Shown: piece by piece, positions 31,229 through 39,979 of the stretch
How the letters are laid out: every line of letters starts with the position of its first letter
Numbering within the stretch: position 1 is the stretch's first letter
Origin: Alphaproteobacteria bacterium
GTDB lineage: Bacteria; Pseudomonadota; Alphaproteobacteria; Ferrovibrionales; Ferrovibrionaceae
NCBI GenBank assembly: GCA_017307375.1
Contig: JAFKFH010000011.1
Location: forward strand, 62,001-126,000
Length of the DNA stretch: 64,000 nucleotides
Direction of reading: 5' to 3'
Position numbers and translations under genes: made by a program
The notes under the pieces: model-generated
What the model was told of the DNA's origin: nothing
Seen by the model: only the letters and a program-made list of their open reading frames with translations
Databases searched by the model: none

Positions 31229-31872
31229 CGGTGCTGGTCACCGGCTTCGACCCGTTCGGGGGCGAGGCGATCAACCCCTCCGGCGAAGCGGTCAAGCGCC
31301 TCGACGGCCGCGAGATCGGCGGCGCCCGGGTGGTGGCCCGCATCCTGCCCGCGACCTTCGCCGGCTCGGGCCCTGCCCTGGGCCGCGCGATCGACGAGGT
31401 CGGCCCCGACATCGTCATCGCGGTGGGCCAGGCCGACGGGCGGACCGCCCTGTCGCTGGAACGTGTCGCCATCAACGTCCAGGATGCCCGCATCCCCGAC
31501 AACGACGGCGCAAAACCGGTCGATGAACCGGTCGTAGCCGGCGGCCCGGCCGCCTACTGGACCAGCCTGCCGATCAAGGCGATGGCCGCGGCGCTGCGCC
31601 AGGAAGGCATTCCTGCCGAGATCTCGCAGACCGCAGGCACCTTCGTCTGCAACCACCTGTTCTACAGCCTCGCCCATATCATCGCGACACGACGACCGGG
31701 TTTGCGCGGCGGCTTCATCCACATCCCGCTGCTGCCAGAACAGGCTGCCCGCAATCCGGCGAAATACGCCAGCATGAGCCTCGCGACGATCGTCGCCGGT
31801 CTCGAGATCGCCGCGGCCGCAGCGGTGGCCAATATCAGCGACATCAAGGTCTCGGACGGCGAGATCGCCTGA
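31225..31872 (+). CDS. pcp: Pyroglutamyl-peptidase I
   Basis: Cysteine peptidase (family C15) that removes N-terminal pyroglutamate from peptides. From the GTG at 31225, which overlaps the upstream stop as GTGA, it has 215 residues, the normal length. The catalytic triad can be placed at Glu79 (SLERVAIN), Cys142 (GTFVCNHLFYS) and His166 (GGFIHIPLLPEQ), matching the family spacing. The released 5-oxoproline would be the substrate of the oxoprolinase encoded first in the same operon. Confidence 0.93.
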   Translation: MTVLVTGFDPFGGEAINPSGEAVKRLDGREIGGARVVARILPATFAGSGPALGRAIDEVGPDIVIAVGQADGRTALSLERVAINVQDARIPDNDGAKPVDEPVVAGGPAAYWTSLPIKAMAAALRQEGIPAEISQTAGTFVCNHLFYSLAHIIATRRPGLRGGFIHIPLLPEQAARNPAKYASMSLATIVAGLEIAAAAAVANISDIKVSDGEIA

Positions 31873-31952
31873 TCGCGCCACCGCTCCCCTCGCCAGGCGC
31901 CAGCGACCGGTCCTGCCGGCGCGGATAACTTTCCCAGATCACGACCATAAAA

Positions 31953-31976
31953 TCCGCCCATCGTCCTGAGGGCGGA
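31953..31976 (+). terminator. Possible terminator hairpin after pcp
   Basis: TCCGCCC (31953-31959) and GGGCGGA (31970-31976) form a 7-bp stem with a 10-base loop. There is no T-run after it, so it may be a weak terminator or a regulatory palindrome of the following IclR operon. Confidence 0.35.
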
Positions 31977-32055
31977 AGGGCGTTTGTGACGTCTTGACGA
32001 CAAAGGTCGAGTCATGTCCCAATATTGACAACAGTGTTCCAGCAGGTGGGACAAC

Positions 32056-32859
32056 ATGAGTTCTCTGGAAACGGCAGTCTCGATCCTCAAATGCTTTTCG
32101 GCGGAGACGCCGGAACTTGCGGTCAACGAGGTTTCGCGCCAGCTGGACCTGCCCAAGAGCACGGTATCGCGCCTGTTGCGGGCGATGGCCGAACAGGGGC
32201 TGGTCGAACAGGACCCGGAATCCCGCCGGTTCAGCGTCGGCCCGTTGCCGTTCCGGCTGGGCCGCCTCTACCACGCGCGCATCAAGGTGCTCGACCTGGT
32301 CGAGCAGGAACTGGCGGCGCTGGTCGAGGAGACCGGTTTCACCGGCTATGTCGGCGTCATGAACGGGCAGGACATCGTCATCCTGCGCAAGCGCCACGGC
32401 GACTATCCGGTGCAGATGGTGCTGGAACCCGGCTTTCGTGCCGCCGCCGCCTCGACCGCCTTCGGCAAGGCGCTGCTGGCCAGGATGGACGATGCCGCGA
32501 TGGCCGCGCTGGTGCCGCCGGTCCTGGTCAACGAACGCACCGGCATCACCAAGACATCCGAAGCGATCATCGCCGAGGTTGCCGAGGTGCGCCGCCGCGG
32601 CTGGGCACTGGCCCACGAAGCCTTTCCCGACATGGCGGCGATCGGTGCCGCGGTGGGGTCGGACGATGATCAGCCGGCGGTCGGCTTCGCCTTGTCCTTC
32701 CCGCGCAAGGCGATCGAGGCCGATGCGATGACCCGGTTCGCCGATCGCCTGGTTGCGATCGCGCGCAGCGTCGCCGCCAAGACCGGCGATCCGTTCTGGA
32801 TGGAGGCGAAGCCCGCGAGCCAGCCGGCCGGGGGCAAAAGAGAGGGAGCACGACCATGA
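32056..32859 (+). CDS. IclR-family transcriptional regulator
   Basis: DNA-binding regulator of 267 residues with a winged HTH at about residues 1-65 (LAVNEVSRQLDLPKSTVSRL) and an IclR effector-binding domain at 80-250. It is the first gene of an eight-gene plus-strand run and overlaps the solute-binding protein gene by 4 bases, so it probably controls its own operon in response to the imported substrate or a breakdown product. Upstream, TTGACG (31994-31999) and TTGACA (32025-32030) are -35-like elements, but I could not pair either with a good -10. Confidence 0.88.
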   Translation: MSSLETAVSILKCFSAETPELAVNEVSRQLDLPKSTVSRLLRAMAEQGLVEQDPESRRFSVGPLPFRLGRLYHARIKVLDLVEQELAALVEETGFTGYVGVMNGQDIVILRKRHGDYPVQMVLEPGFRAAAASTAFGKALLARMDDAAMAALVPPVLVNERTGITKTSEAIIAEVAEVRRRGWALAHEAFPDMAAIGAAVGSDDDQPAVGFALSFPRKAIEADAMTRFADRLVAIARSVAAKTGDPFWMEAKPASQPAGGKREGARP

Positions 32860-33938
32860 TCGATTTCAGCCGCCAGTTCGGCCGCCGCCGGTTTCTGCAG
32901 GGGGCCGCCGGCGCCGGCCTTGCCGCCGCGTCGGGCGGTTTTGCAGGCTCGGCCCAGGCCGCCCAGGCGACCGAGCTGCGCATCCTGTTTCCTGGCGGCA
33001 CCTGGAAGGACTGGGTCGACCAGACCTTCGTCACGCCGTTCGCCGAGAAGCACAAGATCAAGCCGGTGTGGAAGACCGGCCTCGGCTACGAACCGCTGGT
33101 CATCGCCCAGCGCTCGCGCCCGCAATGGGATATCGCCCATCTCAACCAGAACACGTCGAGCCAGCAGGGCGCGCTGAATGCGGTCGTCGAGTGGAAGGAG
33201 GAACGGATCCCCAACCTGAAGGGCATCCATCCGTCGTTCCGCTACCAGTTCCTTGCCGGCAAGTGCCACACCCCGTACGGCCTGGCGGTCAATACCAAGC
33301 GGATCAAGAAGCCGATTACGTCCTGGTTCGACCTGTGGGATCCCGAATTCGCCGGCAAGGTCGCTTTTCCCGACTGGATCTGGGTCGGCGAGGAAGTCTT
33401 CCACGCCATCAATATCCTCTCGGGCGGCGATGCCGAGAACGTCGACCCCGGCGTGGCGAAGATGAAGGAGCTGTTCCAGAAGAACAAGGCGCAGGTCATC
33501 AACAACGTCGAGCATACCAAGCAGATGCTGGTGGCCGAGGAAGTCTGGATCTGCCCCTATTTCGGCGCCCGTACCGACCAGGCCCGCGACGCCGGCGCGC
33601 CGGTCGAGTTCGTGATGCCCAAGGAGGGCGGGCTGTCCTGGATCTGGAACACGGCGATCATCGCCGGCCGGCCGAAGGAAAGCATCGAGCTGTCGGAAGC
33701 CTTCGTCAACGATACGCTGGATGCCCAGAAGCAGATCGCCTTCGCCCGCCTGACCGGCTATCCGCCGACCAGCATCGAGGCGATGAAGAACCTGCCGCCC
33801 GAGCTGAAGAAGCTCGAGATGAGCCAGGAAGACCTCGACGGCATCGGCAAGCTGGCCCGCCGCTTCGACTACATGGCCCAGTTCGCCTATCGCGATCGCA
33901 ACCGCGAGCGCTGGAACAAGGAAGTCCTGGGCAAATGA
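32856..33938 (+). CDS. ABC transporter substrate-binding protein (PotD-like), Tat-type signal
   Basis: Periplasmic binding protein of 360 residues. The N-terminus has a twin-arginine-like signal (GRRRFLQGAAGAGLAAASG) with likely cleavage after AQA near residue 35. The rest is a family 1 extracellular binding protein similar to spermidine/putrescine and related PotD-type proteins (ELRILFPGGTWKDWVDQTF, CHTPYGLAVNTKRI). The ligand cannot be read from sequence. It begins the transporter block: binding protein, ATPase and two permeases, all overlapping. Confidence 0.88.
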   Translation: MIDFSRQFGRRRFLQGAAGAGLAAASGGFAGSAQAAQATELRILFPGGTWKDWVDQTFVTPFAEKHKIKPVWKTGLGYEPLVIAQRSRPQWDIAHLNQNTSSQQGALNAVVEWKEERIPNLKGIHPSFRYQFLAGKCHTPYGLAVNTKRIKKPITSWFDLWDPEFAGKVAFPDWIWVGEEVFHAINILSGGDAENVDPGVAKMKELFQKNKAQVINNVEHTKQMLVAEEVWICPYFGARTDQARDAGAPVEFVMPKEGGLSWIWNTAIIAGRPKESIELSEAFVNDTLDAQKQIAFARLTGYPPTSIEAMKNLPPELKKLEMSQEDLDGIGKLARRFDYMAQFAYRDRNRERWNKEVLGK

Positions 33939-35014
33939 TCGCCCGGGAAACCATCCTGTCGCTGGAGGGCATCACCAAGCGCTATGGCGATGCCGGTGTG
34001 GTCGGGCCGGTCGACCTGACCATCGGGAAGGGTGAGTTCCTCACCCTTCTCGGCCCTTCCGGCTGCGGCAAGACGACGACCCTGCAGATCATCGCCGGGC
34101 TGCTCGAACCGACCGACGGCCGTGTCAGCCTGAGTGGCCGCGACATCACCGATGCCCCGCCGCCCCAGCGCGACATGGGCCTCGTCTTCCAGAACTACGC
34201 GCTGTTCCCGCACAAGACGATCTTCGACAACGTCGCCTTCGGCCTGCGCATGCGCAAGGTGGCAAGGACCGAGATCGTCGATCGGGTGACGGAGATGCTG
34301 CGCATCGTCGGCCTGCCCGATATCGAGCGCCGCCTGCCCGACCAGCTGTCCGGCGGCCAGCGCCAGCGCGTCGCGCTCGCCCGGGCGCTGGTGATCCGCC
34401 CGACCATCCTGCTGCTCGACGAGCCATTGTCCAATCTCGACGCGATGCTGCGCAAGCGCATGCGCCACGAGATCCGCGAGTTGCAGCAGCGCCTGGGCAT
34501 CACCACGATCTTCGTCACCCACGACCAGGACGAAGCCTTCGAGATGTCGGACCGTGTCGCGCTGCTCGACCGCGGCCGCATCGCGCAGATCGGCACGCCG
34601 GAAGAACTCTATGATGCACCGACCACGCGGTTCGTCGCCGAATTCATCGGCGATGCCAACCTGATCGACGCCGAGGTGGTATCGGCCGACGGTCGCGGCC
34701 TCGTTCGCCTGCGAATCGCCGGGGGCAGCGAAATGCTGGCGCGCACGTCGGCGCTGGATCTGGGGCCCGGCCAGGGGGCGCTGCTGATGATCCGCCCGGA
34801 ACGGATCGAACTGGCGGATGCGGCGGCGCCAGGCACCCTTCCCGCCCGGGTCCGCCAGCGGGTATTCTCGGGCGAGCGGATCACGCTGGAACTCGATACC
34901 TCCGGCGGGCCGATCACCTGCACCAAGCCGAGCCTGCCGCAATACCGCCAGCTCGACCCGGGCATGCAAGTCTGGTTGCAGCCGGGCGACTGCCGGGCGC
35001 TGAGGGCGTCGTAA
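33935..35014 (+). CDS. ABC transporter ATP-binding protein (PotA-like)
   Basis: ATPase subunit of 359 residues. Walker A is GPSGCGKTT near residue 40, the signature is LSGGQRQRVALARAL and Walker B is ILLLDEPLSNLD. The C-terminal 110 residues form the TOBE-type domain found in PotA and MalK-type ATPases (RPERIELAD). The ATG overlaps the binding protein's stop as ATGA. Confidence 0.93.
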   Translation: MIARETILSLEGITKRYGDAGVVGPVDLTIGKGEFLTLLGPSGCGKTTTLQIIAGLLEPTDGRVSLSGRDITDAPPPQRDMGLVFQNYALFPHKTIFDNVAFGLRMRKVARTEIVDRVTEMLRIVGLPDIERRLPDQLSGGQRQRVALARALVIRPTILLLDEPLSNLDAMLRKRMRHEIRELQQRLGITTIFVTHDQDEAFEMSDRVALLDRGRIAQIGTPEELYDAPTTRFVAEFIGDANLIDAEVVSADGRGLVRLRIAGGSEMLARTSALDLGPGQGALLMIRPERIELADAAAPGTLPARVRQRVFSGERITLELDTSGGPITCTKPSLPQYRQLDPGMQVWLQPGDCRALRAS

Positions 35015-35865
35015 TGGCCGCCGCCGCCGACCGCCGCTTCGGCATCGGGCTGCTGACGCCGATCGGCCTGCTGTATCTCTTCTTCCTGATCCTGCCGATC
35101 GGCTTCTTCCTGTCGATGGGTTTCTTCAAGTACGACGTCTTCGGGCTCTACAAGCCCGAGCTGACGGGGGAGAATTTCGCCCGGCTGGTGGTCGACCCCT
35201 ACTATCTCGACATCGTCGCCCTGACGCTGAAGCTGGCCGGGCTGACCACGCTGTTCAGCCTGCTGCTGGGCTATCCCCTCGCCTTCTTCCTGACCCGGAC
35301 CCGCTCGGCCTGGCGGGGGGCGCTGATGTTCCTGGTGGTCGCGCCGCTGACCACCGGCGTGATCGTCCGCACCTATGGCTGGATCGTGCTGATGGGGGCC
35401 GAGGGCATCGTCAACAAGACGCTGATCGCCGCCGGCCTGATCGCCCGGCCGCTACAGATCCTGCATACCGAGACGGCCGTGGTGATCGCCCTCGTCCACA
35501 TCCTGATGCCCTATATGGTCTTTCCGCTGATCTCGTCGCTGGCAGGGCAGGATCCGAACCTGGAACGTGCAGCCTCGACGCTCGGCGCCAGCCGCGCCAG
35601 ATGCTTCCTCGAAGTCACGCTGCCGCTGAGCCGGCCCGGCATCCTGATGGGATCGGTCCTGGTCTTCACGCTGTCGGCCGGATCGGTCGTCATTCCCCAG
35701 CTGATCGGCGGCAAGGATGTCCAGATGATGGGGCAGAGCATCTATGAACTGGTGCTGCACACGCTGAACTGGCCGCTCGGCTCGGCCATGGCCTCGCTGC
35801 TGGTGCTCCTGCAGTTCTCGATCATCTTCGTCTACTTCCGGAGCAACCGCCGTGTCCGCCGCTGA
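35014..35865 (+). CDS. ABC transporter permease (PotB-like)
   Basis: Inner-membrane permease of 283 residues with six helices. The ATPase-contact EAA loop reads ERAASTLGASRARCFLEVTLP, as in PotB. Its start shares one base with the stop of the ATPase gene and its end overlaps the next permease by 14 bases. Confidence 0.92.
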   Translation: MAAAADRRFGIGLLTPIGLLYLFFLILPIGFFLSMGFFKYDVFGLYKPELTGENFARLVVDPYYLDIVALTLKLAGLTTLFSLLLGYPLAFFLTRTRSAWRGALMFLVVAPLTTGVIVRTYGWIVLMGAEGIVNKTLIAAGLIARPLQILHTETAVVIALVHILMPYMVFPLISSLAGQDPNLERAASTLGASRARCFLEVTLPLSRPGILMGSVLVFTLSAGSVVIPQLIGGKDVQMMGQSIYELVLHTLNWPLGSAMASLLVLLQFSIIFVYFRSNRRVRR

Positions 35866-36658
35866 CAAGGCCGGCCGCCGGGGCTGGTTCGGCCTCAGGC
35901 TGTCGGTTTTCCTGATCTACGTGTTCCTGATGGGGCCGATCGCCATCATCGTGCTGTCGTCGTTCAACGCGACGACGTCAATGGCCTTCCCGCCCCAGGG
36001 CTTCTCGCTGCGCTGGTACGGCGAATTCTTCCGCAGCGACAGTTTCGTCGACGCCTTCCTGTTCTCGATGAAGCTGGGCCTGTGCGCTGCGATCGGGGCC
36101 ACGGCGATCGGCTTCCTCGCCGCCTACGCGATCGTCCGCTTTGGCGGCCGTGCGCGCGAAGCCGCGCAGTCGGCGGCGCTGCTGCCGGCGATGATCCCGC
36201 ACATCCTGATCTCGATGTCGCTCCTGCTCGCCCTGAACTTCGTGCCGGTTCCGGATTTCACCGTCTTGCTGGCCGGCCATGTCCTGATCTGCCTGCCGTT
36301 CACCATCGCCGGGATCACCGCCAGCCTCGACGGCGTCGACGCCCAGCTCGAGGCCGCGGCCTGGACGCTCGGCGCGTCGCGCGCCCGGATCCTCGGCGAG
36401 ATCGTGCTGCCGCTGGTCGCCCCCGGGGTGCTGTCGGCCCTGATCTTCGCCTTCATCGTCTCGTTCGGCGACATCTACATCGCCCTGTTCCTGGCCGGAC
36501 CCGGCATGACCACCCTGCCGATGGAAATCTTCTCCTACGTCCAATGGGAAAGCACGCCGGTCATCGCCGCGATCTCCACCCTGCAGATCCTGCTCATCGT
36601 CGGGCTGGGGCTGATCGTGGAGCGGCTTGTCGGCCTGCGCCGCATCATGCGCTTCTGA
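35852..36658 (+). CDS. ABC transporter permease (PotC-like)
   Basis: Second permease of 268 residues, starting at the GTG at 35852 inside the end of the first. Six helices; the EAA loop is EAAAWTLGASRARILGEIVLP. Together with the previous three genes it completes an importer of the polyamine/opine/small-acid type. Confidence 0.92.
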   Translation: MSAADKAGRRGWFGLRLSVFLIYVFLMGPIAIIVLSSFNATTSMAFPPQGFSLRWYGEFFRSDSFVDAFLFSMKLGLCAAIGATAIGFLAAYAIVRFGGRAREAAQSAALLPAMIPHILISMSLLLALNFVPVPDFTVLLAGHVLICLPFTIAGITASLDGVDAQLEAAAWTLGASRARILGEIVLPLVAPGVLSALIFAFIVSFGDIYIALFLAGPGMTTLPMEIFSYVQWESTPVIAAISTLQILLIVGLGLIVERLVGLRRIMRF

Positions 36659-36672
36659 GGGAGTAAACACCG

Positions 36673-37647
36673 ATGGAAAAGATCACGATCGGCACCGCCG
36701 TCTCGACCGGCCCGGGCCGGACCGACGGCATGCTGCAGGTGGGCTGGCTGCCCGACGGCTATCCGATGGAAATACCGGTCGTCATCCAGCGCGCGGAAAA
36801 GGAGGGGCCGACCGTCTGGATCCATGGCTGCGTGCACGGCAACGAATATTGCGGCACCTTCATCATCCACAAGGCCCTGCGCGAGCTGAAGCTCGATCGC
36901 GGCACGGTGATCGCGCTGCCGGTCCTCAACATCACCGGCTTCCAGAAGCAGCAGCGGATGAGTCCGTTCGAGGGCTATAACGGCGGCGACCTCAACCGCT
37001 GCTTCCCCGGCAATCCCGGAGGCAGCCTGACCGAGCAGATGGCCTTCCATGTCTTCGAGGCGCTGAAGGCCCACGCCACCCATTTCATCGATTTCCACAC
37101 GGCCTTCACGGCGGATACCCGCTGGGCCCTGTTCTGCCCGCCCGACGGCAAGGCAGGCGAACAGGCCCAGGGCATGGCACGCGCCTTCGGCTATCGCGAC
37201 ACGCTGCCGACGCCGATGACCATCCTCGGCGGCTCGGCCCTGATCGAGGCCGCCAAGCTCGGCATTCCCGGGCTGATCGTCGAAGCGGGCGGCATCGGGC
37301 CGGCCTTCCGCCCGGAAACCGTCGACGAAGCCGTCGGGCGGCTGAACAACGTGCTGCGCCAGATCGGCCTGGTCGATGGCGCGGTGGAGAAGCACGCGGA
37401 CATCACGTTCTTCTCCAACTTCGCCTGGGTCAATGCGCGGCGTGGCGGGCTGTTCCGCCCGGCGGTGCGCTGCGGCATGACGATCGGCGAGGGCGACGTG
37501 GTCGGCCGCTACTACGACGTCCACGGCGCATTGATCGAGGAGGCGAAGGCCCCGTTCAGCGGCGTGGTGCTGGCCGTCGGCGCCGGGCCGCTGATGCCCA
37601 ACGGCGAAATTCTCGTCCATGTCGGCCTCGACCCGCGCGCGGCCTGA
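36673..37647 (+). CDS. Succinylglutamate desuccinylase/aspartoacylase family zinc deacylase (copy 1)
   Basis: Zinc hydrolase of the AstE/AspA (M14-like) family, which usually cleaves N-acyl amino acids to an acid and a free amine. The 324-residue protein has the zinc motif HGNE at residues 55-58 (HGCVHGNEYCG), a third ligand His142 (IDFHTA) and the family segment SPFEGYNGGDLNRCFPG. A glutamate in LIVEAGG (about 205) is the likely general base. DoeB of ectoine breakdown is in the same family, but no other ectoine gene is present here. The gene follows the permeases by 14 bases with a GAGG ribosome site. Confidence 0.85.
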   Translation: MEKITIGTAVSTGPGRTDGMLQVGWLPDGYPMEIPVVIQRAEKEGPTVWIHGCVHGNEYCGTFIIHKALRELKLDRGTVIALPVLNITGFQKQQRMSPFEGYNGGDLNRCFPGNPGGSLTEQMAFHVFEALKAHATHFIDFHTAFTADTRWALFCPPDGKAGEQAQGMARAFGYRDTLPTPMTILGGSALIEAAKLGIPGLIVEAGGIGPAFRPETVDEAVGRLNNVLRQIGLVDGAVEKHADITFFSNFAWVNARRGGLFRPAVRCGMTIGEGDVVGRYYDVHGALIEEAKAPFSGVVLAVGAGPLMPNGEILVHVGLDPRAA

Positions 37648-37660
37648 AGGAGTTCATCAC

Positions 37661-38650
37661 ATGATGAGAACCATCGAAATCGGCACCGCGCGATCGACCG
37701 CGCCCGGCACCACGAAGGGCTTCCTGAAGGTCGGCGACCTGCCCGACGGCCAGCCGATCCGCATTCCCGTCGTCATCGTCCGCGGTGAAGCCGACGGGCC
37801 GGTGGCCTGGATGCACGGCTGTGTCCACGGCAACGAATATTGCGGCACCTTCATCATCCACGAACTGATCCGCAGCCTGGAGCCAAAGACCCTGAAGGGC
37901 ACCGTCGTCGCCCTGCCGATCCTCAACATCACCGCCTTCGAGACCAAGCAGCGGATGAGCCCGTTCGAAGGCTATAACGGCGGCGACCTCAACCGCTGCT
38001 TTCCGGGCCAGGCCAACGGCCCGCTGACCCAGCAGATGGCGCATGCCATCTACCAGCCGCTGAAGGAATATGCCGACGTCCTGCTCGATTTCCACACGGC
38101 GCTGACGCGGGACGTGGCCTGGGCACTCTACGCCGACCTGCCGGGCGACATTGGCGCACGCGGCCGCGGCATCGCCAGGGCGTTCGGCTATCGCTCGACC
38201 CTGCCGGCGCCGGGCGACATCCTCGGCGGTTCGGCAATGATGACCGCGGCCAAGGACGGCATCCCCGCCTTCATCGTCGAGGCCGGCGGCAAGGGGCCGG
38301 CCTTCAGCGACGAGATCGTGGCCGATGCGACCGAACGCCTGCGCAACGTGCTGCGGCATCTGGGCATGCTGGAAGGCCCGGTCACCGATTACGGCGCACA
38401 GTGGCATTTCTCGAACTTCGCCTGGGTCCATGCGACGCAAGGCGGGCTGTTCCAGCGGTCGGTCGCCTGTGGCGACCGGGTCGAGGCCGGTCAGGCGATC
38501 GGGCAGTACTACGACCTGCACGGCCATCCCTCGGGCGAGGCCCGGGCGCCCGAATCCGGCATCGTGCTGGCGATCCACCCGGGCCCGGTGATGTCGTCGG
38601 GCGAAACCCTGATCCATATCGGCCTGAACCCGCGCGAGGTGCATGCATGA
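37661..38650 (+). CDS. Succinylglutamate desuccinylase/aspartoacylase family zinc deacylase (copy 2)
   Basis: Paralogue of the gene just upstream, 329 residues. The zinc motif HGNE is at 56-59 and the segment SPFEGYNGGDLNRCFPG is identical in both. Identity along the whole length is clearly high but with many differences in the middle and C-terminal parts, so the copies may act on different acyl groups or form a hetero-oligomer. The ATG at 37661 has an AAGGAG site; a GTG-like upstream extension is less likely. It overlaps the amidohydrolase gene by 4 bases. Confidence 0.85.
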   Translation: MMRTIEIGTARSTAPGTTKGFLKVGDLPDGQPIRIPVVIVRGEADGPVAWMHGCVHGNEYCGTFIIHELIRSLEPKTLKGTVVALPILNITAFETKQRMSPFEGYNGGDLNRCFPGQANGPLTQQMAHAIYQPLKEYADVLLDFHTALTRDVAWALYADLPGDIGARGRGIARAFGYRSTLPAPGDILGGSAMMTAAKDGIPAFIVEAGGKGPAFSDEIVADATERLRNVLRHLGMLEGPVTDYGAQWHFSNFAWVHATQGGLFQRSVACGDRVEAGQAIGQYYDLHGHPSGEARAPESGIVLAIHPGPVMSSGETLIHIGLNPREVHA

Positions 38651-39903
38651 ACCGCATTACCGCCATCACCGGCGGCCGCCTGATCGACGGCACCGGCGCA
38701 CCCGCCATCGCCGACAGCCTCGTGCTGATCGAGGCCGACACCATCACCTATGCCGGCCCCCGCGCCGGCCAGACCGTGCCGCGCGATGCCGAGATCATCG
38801 ATGCGGGCGGCGCCTCGGTTCTGCCCGGGCTGATGGACGTCCATGTCCATATTTCGCTGAATGCGCCGTCCGACCTGCTGCGCGAGGCAATCTCGCGGCC
38901 CGTCGGCCAGGTCGCCTTCGAGATTGCGGCGAACCTGCGCGATACCGTCGCCGGCGGCGTTACCACCATCCGCACCGTGTCCGACCTTGCCCATCTCGAC
39001 ATCGCCGCCCGCGATTCGATCGCCAAGGGCGTGATGACCGGGCCGCGCATCCACCCCTGCGGCAAGGGACTGACCACCACGGGCGGCCATGGCGACCTGA
39101 TGCCCTGCTGGCTGTGCCAGAGCCATGGCGACATCTCCGAGGTGGTCGACGGCGTCGACGCGGTGCGCCAGGCCGTGCGCCGCCAGATCAAGGCCGGGGC
39201 CAGCTGGATCAAGCTGTTCCAGACCGGCGGCGTGGTCGACCCGCACGGCCGCATCGATGCCGAGGAATTCACCCCCTCGGAATTCGACAGCGCGGTCGAG
39301 GCGGCGACCGTCGCCGGCATCCCGATCGCGGTGCATGCCCACAACAAGGCCGCGATCATGCGCTCGATCAAGGCCGGCTGCCGCTCGATCGAGCACGGCA
39401 TGCATTTCGACGAGGATTGCGCCGCCGTCGCCCGCGACCACGGCGCCTGGCTCGTCCCCACCCTGACGGTGATGGACCGCATCCTGGTCCACGGCGCCCA
39501 GCACGGCGTGCCGCAATCGACCATCGACAATGTGCGCGAGCGCACGACCAAGCACCATGAATACGTCAAATACGCCTACGACATCGGCGCCAATCTTGCC
39601 TGCGGTACCGATGCCGGCTCGATGCTGACGCCACACGGCTCGGCAGGCCGCGAGGTGGTGCAGTTCGTCCGCTGCGGATTGACGCCGCTTCAGGCAATCT
39701 CGGTTGCGACGCTGAACACGGCGAAACTGCTGCAGACCGACCAGAAGCTCGGCTCGCTGGCCGCCGGCAAGCTGGCCGACATCGTCGTCGTCGACGGCAA
39801 TGTCGAGGCCGAGGTCGAGCGGCTGGAAGCCCCCGGCAACATGCGCCACGTCCTGATCGGCGGCCGCAAGGTCGCCGCCGCCGGCCGCGCGCTGGTGCAC
39901 TGA
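38647..39903 (+). CDS. Metal-dependent amidohydrolase (imidazolonepropionase/prolidase-like)
   Basis: Cytoplasmic amidohydrolase-superfamily enzyme of 418 residues. The metal ligands are visible in order: HVH at residues 66-68, a lysine likely to be carboxylated in SWIKLFQTGG near 187, HAHN near 230, the IEHGMHF histidine near 250 and the aspartate of CGTDAGS near 325. Relatives hydrolyse Xaa-Pro or N-acyl/carbamoyl amino-acid derivatives. As last gene of the IclR/ABC operon it probably performs the amide or ring cleavage step before or after the two deacylases. Substrate unknown. Confidence 0.85.
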   Translation: MNRITAITGGRLIDGTGAPAIADSLVLIEADTITYAGPRAGQTVPRDAEIIDAGGASVLPGLMDVHVHISLNAPSDLLREAISRPVGQVAFEIAANLRDTVAGGVTTIRTVSDLAHLDIAARDSIAKGVMTGPRIHPCGKGLTTTGGHGDLMPCWLCQSHGDISEVVDGVDAVRQAVRRQIKAGASWIKLFQTGGVVDPHGRIDAEEFTPSEFDSAVEAATVAGIPIAVHAHNKAAIMRSIKAGCRSIEHGMHFDEDCAAVARDHGAWLVPTLTVMDRILVHGAQHGVPQSTIDNVRERTTKHHEYVKYAYDIGANLACGTDAGSMLTPHGSAGREVVQFVRCGLTPLQAISVATLNTAKLLQTDQKLGSLAAGKLADIVVVDGNVEAEVERLEAPGNMRHVLIGGRKVAAAGRALVH

Positions 39904-39911
39904 GGCTGCCC

Positions 39912-39974
39912 CCAGGGAAGGCGCGGACGGCACCGCGCTTTCCCTGGATCCCAGGCCTTCGCCGGGATGACGAT
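39912..39974. repeat. Strong hairpin and interspersed-repeat-like sequence between convergent genes
   Basis: CCAGGGAA-G-GCGCGG (39912-39926) pairs with CCGCGC-T-TTCCCTGG (39933-39947) as a 15-bp stem with one G-T pair and a 6-base loop. It runs into TGGATCCCAGGCC followed by TTCGCCGGGATGACG (to about 39972), which resembles a short palindromic repeat family seen between genes in many Proteobacteria (reverse strand: CGTCATCCCGGCGAAGG). It separates the amidohydrolase gene from metH and probably serves as a two-way transcription stop or mRNA 3' stabiliser. Confidence 0.5.
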
Positions 39975-39979
39975 CCTGT

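Noticed and set aside
31994-32030. Definite promoter of the IclR operon from the TTGACG or TTGACA elements
   Set aside because: Neither has a convincing -10 at 16 to 18 bases, so only the -35-like matches are mentioned in the gene entry.
36673-38650. Ectoine degradation (doeB-type) assignment for the two deacylases
   Set aside because: No doeA, doeC, doeD or ectoine transporter-type genes are in the operon, and the binding protein is Pot-like, so the family likeness alone is not enough.
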